Assembly (NCBI RefSeq): GCF_035046505.1
Contig: NC_089830.1
Location: 16,048,315 to 16,112,314, forward strand
From: Tiliqua scincoides
Lineage: Eukaryota; Chordata; Lepidosauria; Squamata; Scincidae
Reading direction: 5' to 3'
Length of the DNA: 64,000 nucleotides
This document shows, piece after piece, positions 45,901 to 55,797 of this stretch. Every line of letters begins with the position of its first letter. Position 1 is the stretch's first letter. The notes below the pieces were generated by a model. It ran no database searches and was not told the DNA's origin. It saw nothing but the letters and a program-made list of their open reading frames with translations. The translations under genes and the position numbers were made by a program.

Positions 45901-48900
45901 AGACTGGGAGCTCCCTGAGGGCCACATTGAGAGGCCTCGAGGGCCGCAAGTGGCCCCAGGGCCGGGGTTTGGGCACCCCTGAACTAGAGGGTAGAGCCTC
46001 TGTTAGCCCGAAGATAACAACGGAAGGTTGCCAGTTCGAGGCCACCGGCAGTTCCCTGAACGGTGAGACCTTGAAGCAGCTGACAAGCCGAGCGGAGTTA
46101 CTCCACCTGGCCGCCCTTCAAGTGAGAGATGAAGGAGCTGCTTGTCAGCCTGCGTGGGAGGCAACTGGAGGCCATAATGTGATACCAGATCAGAAAAGAT
46201 CCATCTGAAATGTTGTTTGGTTCTTGAAAGAGAGAACCTTCTATGATTGTAAAAATCCCCTCGGGGGTTTAGAGATAGCCTGCCTATGTGAACCGCCTTG
46301 AATAAAGTCAGAGGAGTAATCCGATGACCAGGAAGGCAGTATATAAATACCTAGTTATTATTATTATTAAAACTTTATGAACCTGAATCTTAAGGTTGTG
46401 GCAATGGCAATTTCTCTGTGCTGGCTATCCCTCAACTCGCTGAAGGTTGCTGGTCCAAGAATGAGGCCTCAGAATTCAATAGTGGGGAGAGAGGTGCTTC
46501 ACCTATCCTCCTGCTCCACCTGTCTTTTGGCTCCTTCCCTGGGCGTGCCCCAAAGCAGCCCTTAGGTAGCCTCCCACAGATCTCTCATCATCAGCTCCTG
46601 ATCACCACCAGGGTTGTGAAGGTTCGCTGGAGTCCCCAAGATGGTGGGGCAAGTCTGGAAATGGACACAAATGTGTCTGAGAATTCTCCATGGGCTAGTA
46701 CCAGTGCCTGCTCGATGCAGCTCCAGCACAGTATTTGTGGATAAGGAGAGGGAGGTGGCGATTCTGCCACTACAAGATAAGCAAATTTGCAGATATCAAA
46801 ATTTGCATATAAAGAGAACTGACTGTAACTGTTTTATGTTTGGTCGCCTGCATCCATGCAAAGAGCACTCCTCTCCGTTCATTTACAGCAGATCTTGCTC
46901 CCAAGGAAGATTATCTACATCCTTGCATAATTAAGAGTTGACCCCTGTTTAGAAGATCTGTCCAAACCCTTCCACCCACCTGCCAATTCAAAGACCCCTC
47001 TCCCAGCAGTTAGCAATGCCCTCACTGGACCAGATATAAGACATAGTGGAAATGGAAAAGGTGCAAAAGAGAGCGACTAAGATGATTACGGGGCTGCGGC
47101 ACCTTCCTTATGAGGAAAGGCTATGGTGTTTGGGCCTGCCTCTTCAGCCTAGAAAAGAGACGCCTGAGGGGGGACATGATTGAGACATACAAAATTATGC
47201 AGGGGATGGACAGAGTGGATAGGGAGATGCTCTTTACACTCTCACATAAAACCAGAACCAGGGGACATCCACTAAAATTGAGTGTTGGGAGAGTTAGAAT
47301 AGACAAAAGAAAATATTTATTTACTCAGCGTGTGGTTGGTCTGTGGAACTCTTTGCCACGGGATGTGGTGATGGCGTCTAGCCTGGACGCCTTTAAAAGG
47401 GGATTGGACAAGTTTCTGGAGGAAAAATCCATTACGAGGTACAAGCCATGATGTGTATGCGCAACCTCCTGATTTTAGAAATGGGTAATGTCAGAATACC
47501 AGATGCAAGGGAGGGCACCAGGATGAGGTCTTTTGTTATTTGGTGTGCTCCCTGGGGCATTTGGTGGGCCGCTGTGAGATACAGGAAGCTGGACTAGATG
47601 GGCCTATGGCCTGATCCAGTGGGGCTGTTCTTATGTTCTTAACTACAATTCCCAAGAAGCCTTGCAGGTCTCTTGTTATCTGGTGCGCTCCCTGGGGCAT
47701 TTGGTGGGCCGCTGTGAGATACAGGAAGCTGGACTAGATGGACCTATGGCCTGATCCAGTGGAGCTGTTCTTATGTTCCGATGCGTCACCTCTGCCTTAC
47801 CTGAGGGAGTAACAAGCAAGCTCTCTGTCTTTTCCATCTCAAACCGGGTCTCCATCTCTTCCTGCGTGACCCCCTCCTCCTCCAGCTGGCACTCTTGCAG
47901 AAGCTTCATCCTCTCCATCAGCACTTCCACCTCCTCCATTGCATCTGTGCCCTGAGAATGGGGAGGAAAGCAGGATGGAAGGGGATGATGGGGGCAAAGG
48001 CAGCCATGGCAAAGCCCAAGCTTCATGTCCTTTTCTAGAGCTGCCTGGAATCTGATGTGGCTATTGTACAAATGCATTATATCATAGAGTCTTGTACAAT
48101 GCAGTGGCAGTGAAGGATACATACATGGGAACATAAGGAAGTAGCTCCTCAGGGTTTCAGAGAGGAGTCTTCCCCTCCTTTACCTGGAGATGCCAGGGGT
48201 TGAACCCATAACTTCCTGCTTGCAAAATAGGCGCCTCTATCTTTAACCCCATCTCCTGATTGGAGTGAGCGGCACCCAAAGAGGAAAAGGACAACATTCA
48301 AATTATCTATGTCTCTGGCCTCGATGTGGAGGACTGGTAAGGCCCTGTAAGTAAGACCCATGGTCTACCAATGATCCTGCTTCGGACTTACAACAGCATT
48401 AACACTGCAGCAGATGAGAATTCTGCATTAAGCTGCATTCTCCTCCTCTTGCACCATCCCAATTTTTTTTTTTTTTAAATGAAGTCCAACAAGCAAAAAG
48501 AACAACCACCAACTGCTCCCACGGGGAGAAGGACCAAGTTCATACAGCCCTTAAGCCAGTGCTAGGTCCATTGTTAAAAAAAGAACTGGGCTATATTTTG
48601 CATGGAGCACACAGCTCTACATTCCATCACATGTTTCAGATCGGTTTTTCCAGGCAGTGGCATAATTATGCCATTTGGTAACCAGAGCAAACCATTTTTA
48701 ATGCCCCCCAAAAACCAGATATGTATTTCTTCCAGCAGGCCTTCCGAGGCTCAGAGAGGCCACGTACAGCCTTCCTGAGTCTCAGAAAGGCATCCCCCTA
48801 TGCTTCCCAGGTGTGGTGCCTGGGGTAATTGCCCCCCCAGCTCCTCCACAGCTACACCACTGTTTCCAGGGATTCTAAAAGTGTTAAGGAAACTAATCCG

Positions 48901-51900
48901 CCTTCCTTGACTTACACTAGAACTATTCATCCCATCCTCCGAGGCGGGGCTGCTATCGCAACTGCGTGGTGACGGGGGTCGGAAGATGTGGCCACCTTCT
49001 TGGTCAATCTCTAGATTGATGCCGCAACCGAACACAAAGGAGGCAAGCGAGTGGTAGTGAGTGAGGAGCACCAGGGCCTGGATAAGTTCTGCAAGGGACC
49101 AGCTGTTGTCACCCGTCTTCAGGAGGGCCTAGAGTTGGAAAAAAAAAAAAGAGACTAGAGAACGCTCTCCTGTGTTGACGTCAGGGAGGAATCGTCCTCT
49201 AAATGGAAAACGGATGCCAAAGAATTGCAAAGCCTACACCGACACAAAGATAAAGAATCACCCTTAGAGAGAGGCAGAAGCCCCCATCTAGCTGAATCCT
49301 GCAGCTCAGATCTGCTACCTGAGATCCCTCAATGTACAGTGGTGATACTAATACAGTGCTTAGCACTTCCTGTGTATTAGCCTAATGTAACTCTGATGCT
49401 ACCCTACAAGGATGTTATCATATTGCAGCTGAGGATGAGGGGGACTGGCTTGCCTTAAGACTATATAAGGAGCTCAATGCAGAAGCAAGTTTTTAACTAC
49501 AACTGTCCTGATCTTCAGCTCCATCTCTTTGCCACTCCAGCTCTCAAGCCACTAGCGAGTGAAGCCAGGGCTGGCAGCTCCAAGTCCCTTTCCTAGGAGT
49601 GGTTTCAGACAGCAACCTTCTAGCTCAGCTGAATTAGAAACAGCCAAGGGAGCGTTTTGCTGTGAGGCTCACAGCTCCAGGCATTTCTTGACCTGCCCAC
49701 TGCGCTCACCTGGATATGGTCCTTAGTAATCAGCCAGGGTCGATGGGCCAGAATCTTGTTGATTTCATTGAGGTTCCTCAGCTTCTGTGGGGCATATTGC
49801 AAGCCTCGCAGCCACTCTGGATCCCCACCCACCTGCAGGAACTCCCCCATGTGGAAGCCAACAAGGTAGGAGCACTGGTGTCTAGCAGCAGCCTGAGGGG
49901 AGGGGGGGAGAGAATAAAGAGGAACACATACACACAAGATCACCCAGGAATTCACAATAGAATTGGTGGTTCAAAGATGGAGAACAAAGATGGGGAACAA
50001 AGGGCACTTTGGCAGGATTCAAGTGAGTTGGTGAGCCATCAACAGATTGGGAGGTGCATACACAAAGAACCATTGTCACCTATAAGACCTAGATTGGAAG
50101 TCCTCCTCCCACTGTGATATTAGACAGGTGGTGATTAGGGAGAAGCTAGGGATTTTGGGAGGGTGGGGGTGTAGGTCAATGGAAAATAACCTGCTTTTAA
50201 TGCAGAAGGTTCCAGATTCAACCCCCTAGCATACAGCAGAGAAAATCCCTGCTTGGAACCTTAGAGAACTGGTGGTGCGATATCAAAGCAAATTTAGGAC
50301 TATAGTCTGGAGGCACATGACACAGCCGCCTTGTTGAAGCTAAGCAGGTCAACATTAACCCAATGGGAGGCTGCCTGAGAAAGTAATGGATGCTGCCTTA
50401 AACTCCCTGATAAAAGAGAGGCAGAATGTAAAAGAAGTTTTAAAAGGTATTTATTGAAATCCCTTTCTAGAGATGCATGGAACTAAAGAAATGACATCTT
50501 GCACAGAAGGACATCTTTAAGGGGGAAACTAGTCAGGACAAGAGGCTCATACTTGAGACTCAAACACTGGTTGTCCATCAAATTCAGACACCCGAATCCC
50601 TGGCCTCCTCACTCACCATGATGGCAATGTAGTGGCGCTTGTGATATGGTAGAGGACCATCCATCCGCAGCAGGAGATACTGTGTCTTCCAGAAGCTTGT
50701 CAGATACTCTGGATGCAGCCCCATCACCATGGTTATATTATCCACTCTTCCCGTTGAAACAAATGCCTCAATGAAGAGGTGCCGCTGGGCACTCTCTGCT
50801 CCTTCTTGTAAGATCTAAGATAGGTAGAGGAAAGGGGAAAGACACTTGCTACTGACAGAGTGCTCTGAAGTTACTCAAAGCATTTTGTGTCCAATCGCAG
50901 TATATTTTTACATCCCTGTCAGGTAGGGATGTTGCTATTATCCTCTATATTGCAGAAAGATAGGGAGCTGGGCTGAGAGCTAGTTGCTTAGCATTACTGT
51001 ATGGCAACCTTCAGTCTTGAAAGACTATGGTATAAGCCTACAGCACCCAGTAATCGCAGGTGGTCTCCCATCCAAGTACTAACCAGGCCTGACCCTGCTT
51101 AGCTTCTGAGACTGAGCTCATAACTTTGGAGAGATATGAACTGAGGACACAGCACCTTAGGCGCCTCTAAGCAAAAGCAGCTATTTGCTACTTGTGACTC
51201 TAGCAGTCCACAGATCTTCAGTGGTTCTCAAACTTTTTCTCACCGGGACCCATTTTTTAGAGAGACAATCTGTCAGGACCCACCAGAAGAGATGCCATGG
51301 CCAGAAGTGACATCATCAAGCTGGAAAATTTTTAACACCCCCAATACAACAAAATCAAAGCTAATTAATTAAAAAGTAAGTAAATTAAAAGTGTACAATA
51401 GGTTTAAACTTTTATTTAAAATAAAGAAGAACCCCCCTAACCCTCCCAAGCAGTCGCTGTTCTGGTTAAAAAAAATTCCCCCAACATCCCAAAGGCTGCA
51501 ATCCTAGCCACACTTACTCAGGAGTAAGCCCCATTGACTGTCATAGTTAAACGCATATCTATAGCAGCCTGTTCAAAGTACAACTCTGTAACGTTTCCCT
51601 AAATGCAGTCACATACCAATAAAATACACATTGAAATGAATGGGTCCCATCTGAAACTGGCTTGTGACGCACCTAGTAGGTCCTGACCCACAGTTTGAGA
51701 AACACTGTTCTAGGCTATTACCACGGGTCAAAGACAAATAGGAAGCGGGAGCAATGAGAAGACTACTTAGCTCTGCTCTTACACACCTAGAGGGCCAGGC
51801 CACCCATGAGGCCAATAGAGGTGGCTGTGGTAACCTGACAGTGGGGGTGAGAGAGGAGAAAATCTAATAAAGCTGTGTTTCTCAAACTGTGGATTGGGAC

Positions 51901-53512
51901 CCACTTTCAGGTGGGTCCCCATTCATTTCAATATTTTTTTTAAAATATATTAGACTTGATGTTACCATAGCATGTGACTGCACTGGGGAAATGCTACAGA
52001 TCTGTACTTTGAATAGGCTACTCCAGTGTTTCTCAAACCGTGGGTCGGGACCCACTGGGAGGGTTGCGAGCCAATTTCAGGTGGGTCCCCATTCATTTCA
52101 ATATTTTATTTTTCATATATTAGACTTGATGCTACCATGGTATGTGACTGCACCTGGGGAAATGTTACAGAACTGTACTTTTAACAAGCTACTATGTATA
52201 TTCTTTTAACAACGATAATAAATGGTACTGACTCCTGGGTAAGTGTGGGTAGGACTGCAGCCTAAGATGGTTAAAATTCCGGTCATGACATCACTTCTAG
52301 TGGGTCCTGACAGATTCTCATTCTAAAAAAGTGGGTCCTGGCGCTAAATGTGTGAGAACCACTGGGCTACTCTGTATATGCTTTTTAACCATGATAGTCA
52401 ATGGGACTTACTCTTGGGTAAGTGTGGGTAGAATTGCAGCCTAGGATAGTTAAAAATTTTCCTGTTTGATGATGTCACTTCTGGTCATGACATCACTTCC
52501 AGTGGGTCCTGACGGATTCTCATTCTAAAAAGTGGGTCCTGGTGCTAAAAGTTGAAGAACCACTGTAATAAAGGCTTTAAGTAACCCCAAAACTAGGCTA
52601 CAGTCACTTGAGCACAGGACAAATGCTGCACACCCATCTTCTTCGTCAGTGGTAGAAAGGGGGTCACCCTCTCAGCTCCCTTAGGGTGCAGTCAACATGC
52701 AACAGTAGACAAACCTATTAGTCCCACGGCAGCTCATCTCTCCAACACAGTCCAGCTGTGTTTTCAATTCAGAAAATGTCCTTCCCACCAGCTCACCACA
52801 CACCTCCCGTCCCTTTCCCCTCCAACAGGGAAGTTGCAGGTTGTCAGCTCCCAGAGTCAAAATCCCCCAGGGTGTTGTCTCTGGAAGCAGGAACCAGCTC
52901 AGCAGCCAGCATCACATTGCTGTCCAGGAACTCAGCTATCAACTTTCCAGCCTGACCGACAAGGGCTCGGGGGGGGGGGGGGGGAGACCCTGGAAATGAG
53001 GACAGCCAGAGAGAAAGCAGGTCACTGCCAAACTAGGTTCGCTGCCAGCAGACAAAAGCCAAAAGGTGCTGCCTGCCCCCGTTCTCTCCCGCCCCCCCCC
53101 GAAAGGCGAATGTTGGAATTTGATGAGTGGAATAGAAGCTGGAGAGATAGTTCACATGATGTTCCCTCTTCCATATTTTGTGTACAAAAACAGGGAGGGA
53201 AGGTCACTTGATAAACAAGGAGGTGATGACACCACAGGGCAATGTTACATGTGGGTCCCTCCCACCACAGCGGCCAGGAAAGGAACTCAAGGGCTCTCTC
53301 TCTGTTGCAATCAGCTCTCCCGTGCTCCAAATGTCAGAGACGCCTCCTTACTGAGTGGGCTGCCTGCAGAGGGTGGGGTGGCAACGAAGAACTGACACTT
53401 CCTGATCAATTGCAGCACCTGGGTCTGTCCCAACACTTGCCAAGGGGAAAGCACAAACACAAGCATAACCTCTGCTGCTTCGGTCAATCAACAGGCACAC
53501 AGTGCAAGAGGC

Positions 53513-53546
<34 letters not shown>

Positions 53547-55797
53547 TGTGTGTGTGTGTGTGTAAAGGAGTACAGAAATACATTATTTCAGTTTACAAGC
53601 CCTACTGTCTGTTCAGCAATTAAATTGTGGAGTCCTTCCCTCAAATGTTGCCCTGAAACACTGTTCTTATGTCTTCCAAAAAACCCCACACAAATACAAG
53701 AAAAAGCCTTGGGACACCTTAAAGCAGGGGTGTCATACAGAAGGCCCAGGGGCCGTATGCGGACCCCAGAAGCAATTTATCTGACCCCCATTGTAATCGG
53801 GCTCTCCCAGCTTGATAACTGGGCTCTCTCATATTCTGAAAATATGAACAAGTTTTGCACATGTTCCCTCCTGTCATTTGCAGCTAATGAGTTTCTATAC
53901 GAGAACAAAGTACTTTTTTCCCCGTCATCCTCTGCTTCGGAAACTAAGCAGGGTCAGGCCTGGTTAGTACTTGGATGGGAGACCGCTTGGGAATACTGGG
54001 TGCTGTAGGCTTATACCATAGTCTTTCGAGACTGAAGGTTGCCAACCAACCATTTCTGCCTCACGACATCACTTCCTGCTTAATGATGTCACTTTCTGTT
54101 TCATGACATCACTTCCAGCCCTCAGCAGGCACCATGAATGCCAACTTTGGCCCTCTGCATGAAACGCGTCTGACACCCTTGAGCTAATGAGTTTCTGTGG
54201 GAGAACAAAGCACTTATTTCTGGCTACCATCTGCTTCATGATGTCACTTTCTGCTTAATGACGTCACTTCTGGCGCTCAGAAGGCACCATGAAGGTTAAC
54301 TTCGGTTCTCTGTGTGAGACAGCTTTGACATCACTGCCTTAAAGGTTACACTCGTACATTTTGGCTCAACTCCCTCACCTAATCCAAAGTACATGCTCAC
54401 AGTATAATTGCACAGTCTATCTCAACACCATGCCCCTCCGCTTCCTCTGCAGTCTTGCTTAGGTCTGTTCTGTTTCTCAACTGCAAGCCCCTCAGGGCAG
54501 GGACCTGACATCTCTTGTAAAGCACCTTTGGAACACAGGAAGCTGCCATTGAGCTCAGCATTGTGTGAAACTGAACAGCAGCAGCTACCCAGGGTTTCAC
54601 AACCCAGGGATCTTTCTCTTCCCTGCCTGGAGGCGCCAGGGAGCAGACCCTTGTTCTTCTGTGTACAAAGCATGTGGTCTATGAAAGTGATGGGACAGCT
54701 GTAGCTAAGGGTGTTTCCAGTGAGTATACAGCACAAGTCTTGCTGAACACCATGGGCTTGCTTCGGAGTAAAATAAACAGTTTGTAAACTCCTCCAGCTA
54801 TCGCTCTTCCCACTATGCACATTGATGGCGCTACATGAACAAATGACATAGGCTACAGGCCACCAAATCTTTTGTTATAATACATTATTAATTCAGTGTT
54901 TCTCAAACTGTGGGTCAGGACCCACTAGGTGGGTCCCCTCACCATGGTAAAGTTATTGGTGCTTCTCCCCAGTTTAAAACCAGGGTTTTTTTCCCCATAG
55001 TAATTCAATTCTGTAGGTTTAAGTTGCTATCTTAATGTTTCTTTGTGTTTGGCAGCATTCAGTTCATTGTAGTCGTTCACTCGAGTAGCATACAAATCTT
55101 CAACATCTCCTATAAGTTTAATTATTATTAGTAACAGTATTTATATACCGCTTTTCAACTAAAAGTTCACAAAGCGGTTTACAGAGAAAATAGTTGACTA
55201 TGTAGTTGAGTTATTTGGGGGGAGGGGAAAGCCCTCCTTTCCTACAGAAGCCCACTCACCCCCTATCATAAGTCACCATTTCAGTAAGAAGCTGGGAAAG
55301 GAGGCTTTTGCAAGGAAGTCTGAGCGCAGCACTGGATGCTACCCAGTTAAGAGTTACTGACATTTACACATTCACTCGTACCTGTTATAGAATCCAGCCA
55401 GGTCTCTTGATACTTTCCCTCATTATGCACGCGCTGGTTCAATGTATTCATACACACACAGGTTCCCCCCCCCGGGGGGGGTGATAACTGACAAGTCAAG
55501 ACATACTTCCCCCAGGTCTCCTCAAATCTCCCTGCAGCAAGTCCTTTTGCCCCGAGGTCATTCAACATTTGAAAGCGACCCCAGGTCCCCCATGCCTGTA
55601 TGTCACTAGGCAAGTACAACAATTGCAAGCTGGACTTTTTTAGCAAACTAGGACTCAGGCTTTGGGGTGGGGACTGGGGAGGAGAGAGATGAGGAGGGAG
55701 ACAACCAAGTTACACAAGCAGTGCATCTTACCTCTTCTACGGGGATGAAGGAGCTCGGTCCTCTCCCCAACTGCCGGGGGATTTTTATTCCTCTGTC
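39857..55797 (-). CDS. SESN2: Sestrin 2, exons 2-10 (first coding exon not in window)
   Basis: Sestrin 2 is a stress-induced cytosolic protein that binds leucine and GATOR2 to restrain mTORC1. Nine exons, 55797-55732, 50814-50617, 49892-49710, 49128-48916, 47951-47801, 44926-44811, 44491-44301, 41484-41340 and 39943-39857, have GT/AG junctions and keep frame, giving 1350 nt or 449 residues plus stop. Conserved blocks include [31 protein letters not shown] (the Cys and Tyr of the proposed N-terminal redox site, with the His two residues on), [47 protein letters not shown] (leucine-lid threonines and Arg), YDDYDY (GATOR2-contact Asp pair), [10 protein letters not shown] (leucine-pocket Trp and Glu) and the end ITRYMT. 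The serine/acid linker (71-residue exon) is the least conserved part. About 30 N-terminal residues are missing compared with the 480-residue human protein. Confidence 0.97.
40204..40587 (+). mobile_element. hAT-type MITE, TIR CAGTGGTTCCCAAAC, in SESN2 last intron
   Basis: Ends CAGTGGTTCCCAAAC and GTTTGGGAACCACTG. Flanks atctgaat/atctagat match at 6 of 8. The body holds a tandem of GCAAACTTTAGGAGCTCAGC and its variant. Confidence 0.92.
41340..41484 (-). CDS. SESN2: SESN2 coding exon 9 (GATOR2-contact and leucine pocket)
   Basis: 145 nt, acceptor TTTCAG, donor AAG|GTAAAG. It encodes [14 protein letters not shown] through [10 protein letters not shown], retaining the Asp pair and the Trp and Glu of the leucine pocket. 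Confidence 0.96.
41576..42031 (-). mobile_element. hAT-type MITE, TIR CAGGGGTGYCCAAAC, copy 3, in SESN2 intron
   Basis: Perfect 8-bp duplication ccctagct at 41568-41575 and 42032-42039. The body is inverted relative to 20345-20784. It starts 92 nt upstream of SESN2 coding exon 9. Confidence 0.95.
43222..43684 (+). mobile_element. hAT-type MITE, TIR CAGGGGTGYCCAAAC, copy 4, in SESN2 intron
   Basis: Perfect 8-bp duplication atctaaag at 43214-43221 and 43685-43692. The body matches copies 1 and 2. Confidence 0.95.
44301..44491 (-). CDS. SESN2: SESN2 coding exon 8 (leucine-lid region)
   Basis: 191 nt, acceptor CCTGCAG, donor TTCG|GTGAGA. It encodes [11 protein letters not shown] through [14 protein letters not shown]. 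The Thr/Arg residues that close over bound leucine in human sestrin 2 are all present. Confidence 0.97.
44606..44686. mobile_element. piggyBac-like MITE (TTAA) in a short SESN2 intron
   Basis: TTAA at 44606-44609 and 44683-44686 bounds inverted ends CCCATTTCTGCCCA and TGGGCAGAAATGGC. Only about 73 bp lies between the TTAA sites. It occupies a quarter of the 319-nt intron between exons 7 and 8. Confidence 0.8.
44811..44926 (-). CDS. SESN2: SESN2 coding exon 7
   Basis: 116 nt. The G from the previous exon completes an Asp codon, giving 39 codons. It encodes [20 protein letters not shown] and TPPTFRAQ. Acceptor CAGTAG, donor CAG|GTACCT. Confidence 0.95.
45518..45981 (-). mobile_element. hAT-type MITE, TIR CAGGGGTGYCCAAAC, copy 5
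   Basis: Perfect 8-bp duplication aactagag at 45510-45517 and 45982-45989. The body is inverted relative to copy 1. Confidence 0.95.
45990..46370 (+). mobile_element. tRNA-derived SINE with L2-like tail, copy B
   Basis: Colinear with 12038-12405. The B-box is CCAGTTCGAGGCC; the end is GGCAGTATATAAATACCTAG plus (ATT)n. A 7-bp target duplication tatgaac is at 45506-45512 and 46376-46382, placing the hAT MITE within the SINE's first bases. Confidence 0.85.
47040..47779 (+). mobile_element. CR1 LINE 3' region with duplicated tail, in SESN2 intron 6
   Basis: The frame includes [20 protein letters not shown] and [16 protein letters not shown]. The first tail ends at about 47640, then a linker AACTACAATTCCCAAGAAGC and a second tail copy to 47779. 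It is antisense to SESN2 and ends about 21 nt from a splice donor. Confidence 0.92.
47801..47951 (-). CDS. SESN2: SESN2 coding exon 6
   Basis: 50 codons plus one base, acceptor TTCTCAG, donor CAG|GTAAGG. It is rich in Glu and Met ([31 protein letters not shown]), probably coiled. The tail of a CR1 element lies about 21 nt inside the following intron. Confidence 0.95.
48148..48262 (-). mobile_element. tRNA-derived SINE fragment (Sauria-like)
   Basis: It contains inverted ACCTGGAGATGCCAGGGG and GTTGAACCCATAACTTCC, as in other antisense copies. Confidence 0.65.
48655..48862. mobile_element. hAT-type MITE, TIR CAGTGGCATAATT, in SESN2 intron 5
   Basis: Ends CAGTGGCATAATTATG and AGCTACACCACTG. 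Perfect 8-bp duplication tttccagg at 48647-48654 and 48863-48870. It lies 54 nt past the exon 5 donor. Confidence 0.88.
48916..49128 (-). CDS. SESN2: SESN2 coding exon 5 (start of acidic linker)
   Basis: 71 codons, acceptor CTCTAG, donor AGT|GTAAGT. It begins [20 protein letters not shown], includes FVFGCGI, and runs into a Ser/Pro/acidic linker. A hAT-type MITE ends only 54 nt beyond the donor. Confidence 0.94.
49710..49892 (-). CDS. SESN2: SESN2 coding exon 4 (N-terminal AhpD-like active-site region)
   Basis: 61 codons, acceptor CCCTCAG, donor CCAG|GTGAGC. It carries [13 protein letters not shown], with the Cys, Tyr and His of the proposed peroxiredoxin-regenerating site, and ends LITKDHIQ. 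Confidence 0.96.
50160..50290 (+). mobile_element. tRNA-derived SINE fragment (Sauria-like)
   Basis: The A-box-like GTAGGTCAATGG and B-box-like AGATTCAACCCCC precede CAGCAGAGAAAATCCCTGC. It is decayed. Confidence 0.65.
50617..50814 (-). CDS. SESN2: SESN2 coding exon 3
   Basis: The acceptor ATCTTAG and donor ATG|GTGAGT frame 66 codons, phase 0/0. It contains [20 protein letters not shown] and ends KRHYIAIM, matching the sestrin N-terminal helical domain. Confidence 0.95.
51000..51107 (-). mobile_element. 5S rRNA-derived SINE, copy 4 (truncated)
   Basis: An inverted tail (GGCAACCTTCAGTCTTGAAAG) precedes inverted 5S up to the AAGCTAAGCAGG block. The rest is missing. Confidence 0.9.
51219..51717 (+). 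mobile_element. hAT-type MITE, TIR CAGTGGTTCTCAAAC, copy 2, in SESN2 intron 2
   Basis: Ends CAGTGGTTCTCAAAC and GTTTGAGAAACACTG. No clear 8-bp duplication was found, so the flanks may have changed. Confidence 0.85.
51873..52565 (-). mobile_element. hAT-type MITE, TIR CAGTGGTTCTCAAAC, outer copy of a nested pair
   Basis: Perfect 8-bp duplication taataaag at 51865-51872 and 52566-52573. It is interrupted by the second copy of the same family at 52024-52364. Confidence 0.93.
52024..52364 (-). mobile_element. hAT-type MITE, same family, inserted inside the outer copy
   Basis: Perfect 8-bp duplication ggctactc at 52016-52023 and 52365-52372; ends CAGTGTTTCTCAAAC and TGAGAACCACTG. Confidence 0.95.
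53511..53562. repeat. (GT)n microsatellite
   Basis: GT run with one TATG interruption, in SESN2 intron 2. Confidence 0.97.
53725..54336 (+). mobile_element. hAT-type MITE, TIR CAGGGGTGTCA, with internal duplication and a SINE insertion
   Basis: Perfect 8-bp duplication ccttaaag at 53717-53724 and 54337-54344. Inside, the segment beginning GAGCTAATGAGTTTCT (53882 and 54181) occurs twice. Only the first copy carries a 5S SINE. Confidence 0.9.
53935..54046 (+). mobile_element. 5S rRNA-derived SINE, copy 5 (5'-truncated)
   Basis: It starts within 5S at GGAAACTAAGCAGGGTCAGG, runs to GGGTGCTGTAGGCTT, then the tail ATACCATAGTCTTTCGAGAC. This is the least diverged 5S portion in the window. Confidence 0.94.
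54535..54665 (-). mobile_element. tRNA-derived SINE (Sauria-like), antisense
   Basis: Plus strand ACAGGAAGCTGCCATTGAG, AGGGTTTCACAACC and GCCTGGAGGCGCCAGGGA parallel the inverted copies at 27133 and 48148. Confidence 0.65.
55123..55190 (-). mobile_element. SINE/L2-type 3' tail fragment
   Basis: (ATT) then ATATACCGCTTTTC and AAGCGGTTTACAGAG, the inverse of a typical GCGGTATATAAAT-type end. Confidence 0.6.
55732..55797 (-). CDS. SESN2: SESN2 coding exon 2
   Basis: The acceptor TTCCCAG is followed by 22 codons ending [12 protein letters not shown], and the donor is GAG|GTAAGA. Phase is 0 at both ends. This is the most 5' SESN2 exon visible. Its N-terminal half ([10 protein letters not shown]) differs from mammals, as expected for this variable region. 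Confidence 0.92.

Larger units (their letters stand above)
45370..46825 (+). mobile_element. pogo/Tigger-like MITE with TA duplication, carrying a SINE and a hAT MITE
   Basis: TA at 45368-45369 and 46826-46827 flanks inverted ends CAGTCAGTTTTC and GAGAACTGACTG. The body GTTATCCACTAGGGTTCGG recurs at 27934. Two later insertions lie inside (45518-45981 and the SINE that ends at 46370). Confidence 0.82.

Noticed and set aside
51000-51107. 5S rRNA gene
   Set aside because: All five 5S-like copies lack the true 5S 5' end and are fused to a LINE-type tail, so they are SINEs rather than functional 5S genes.
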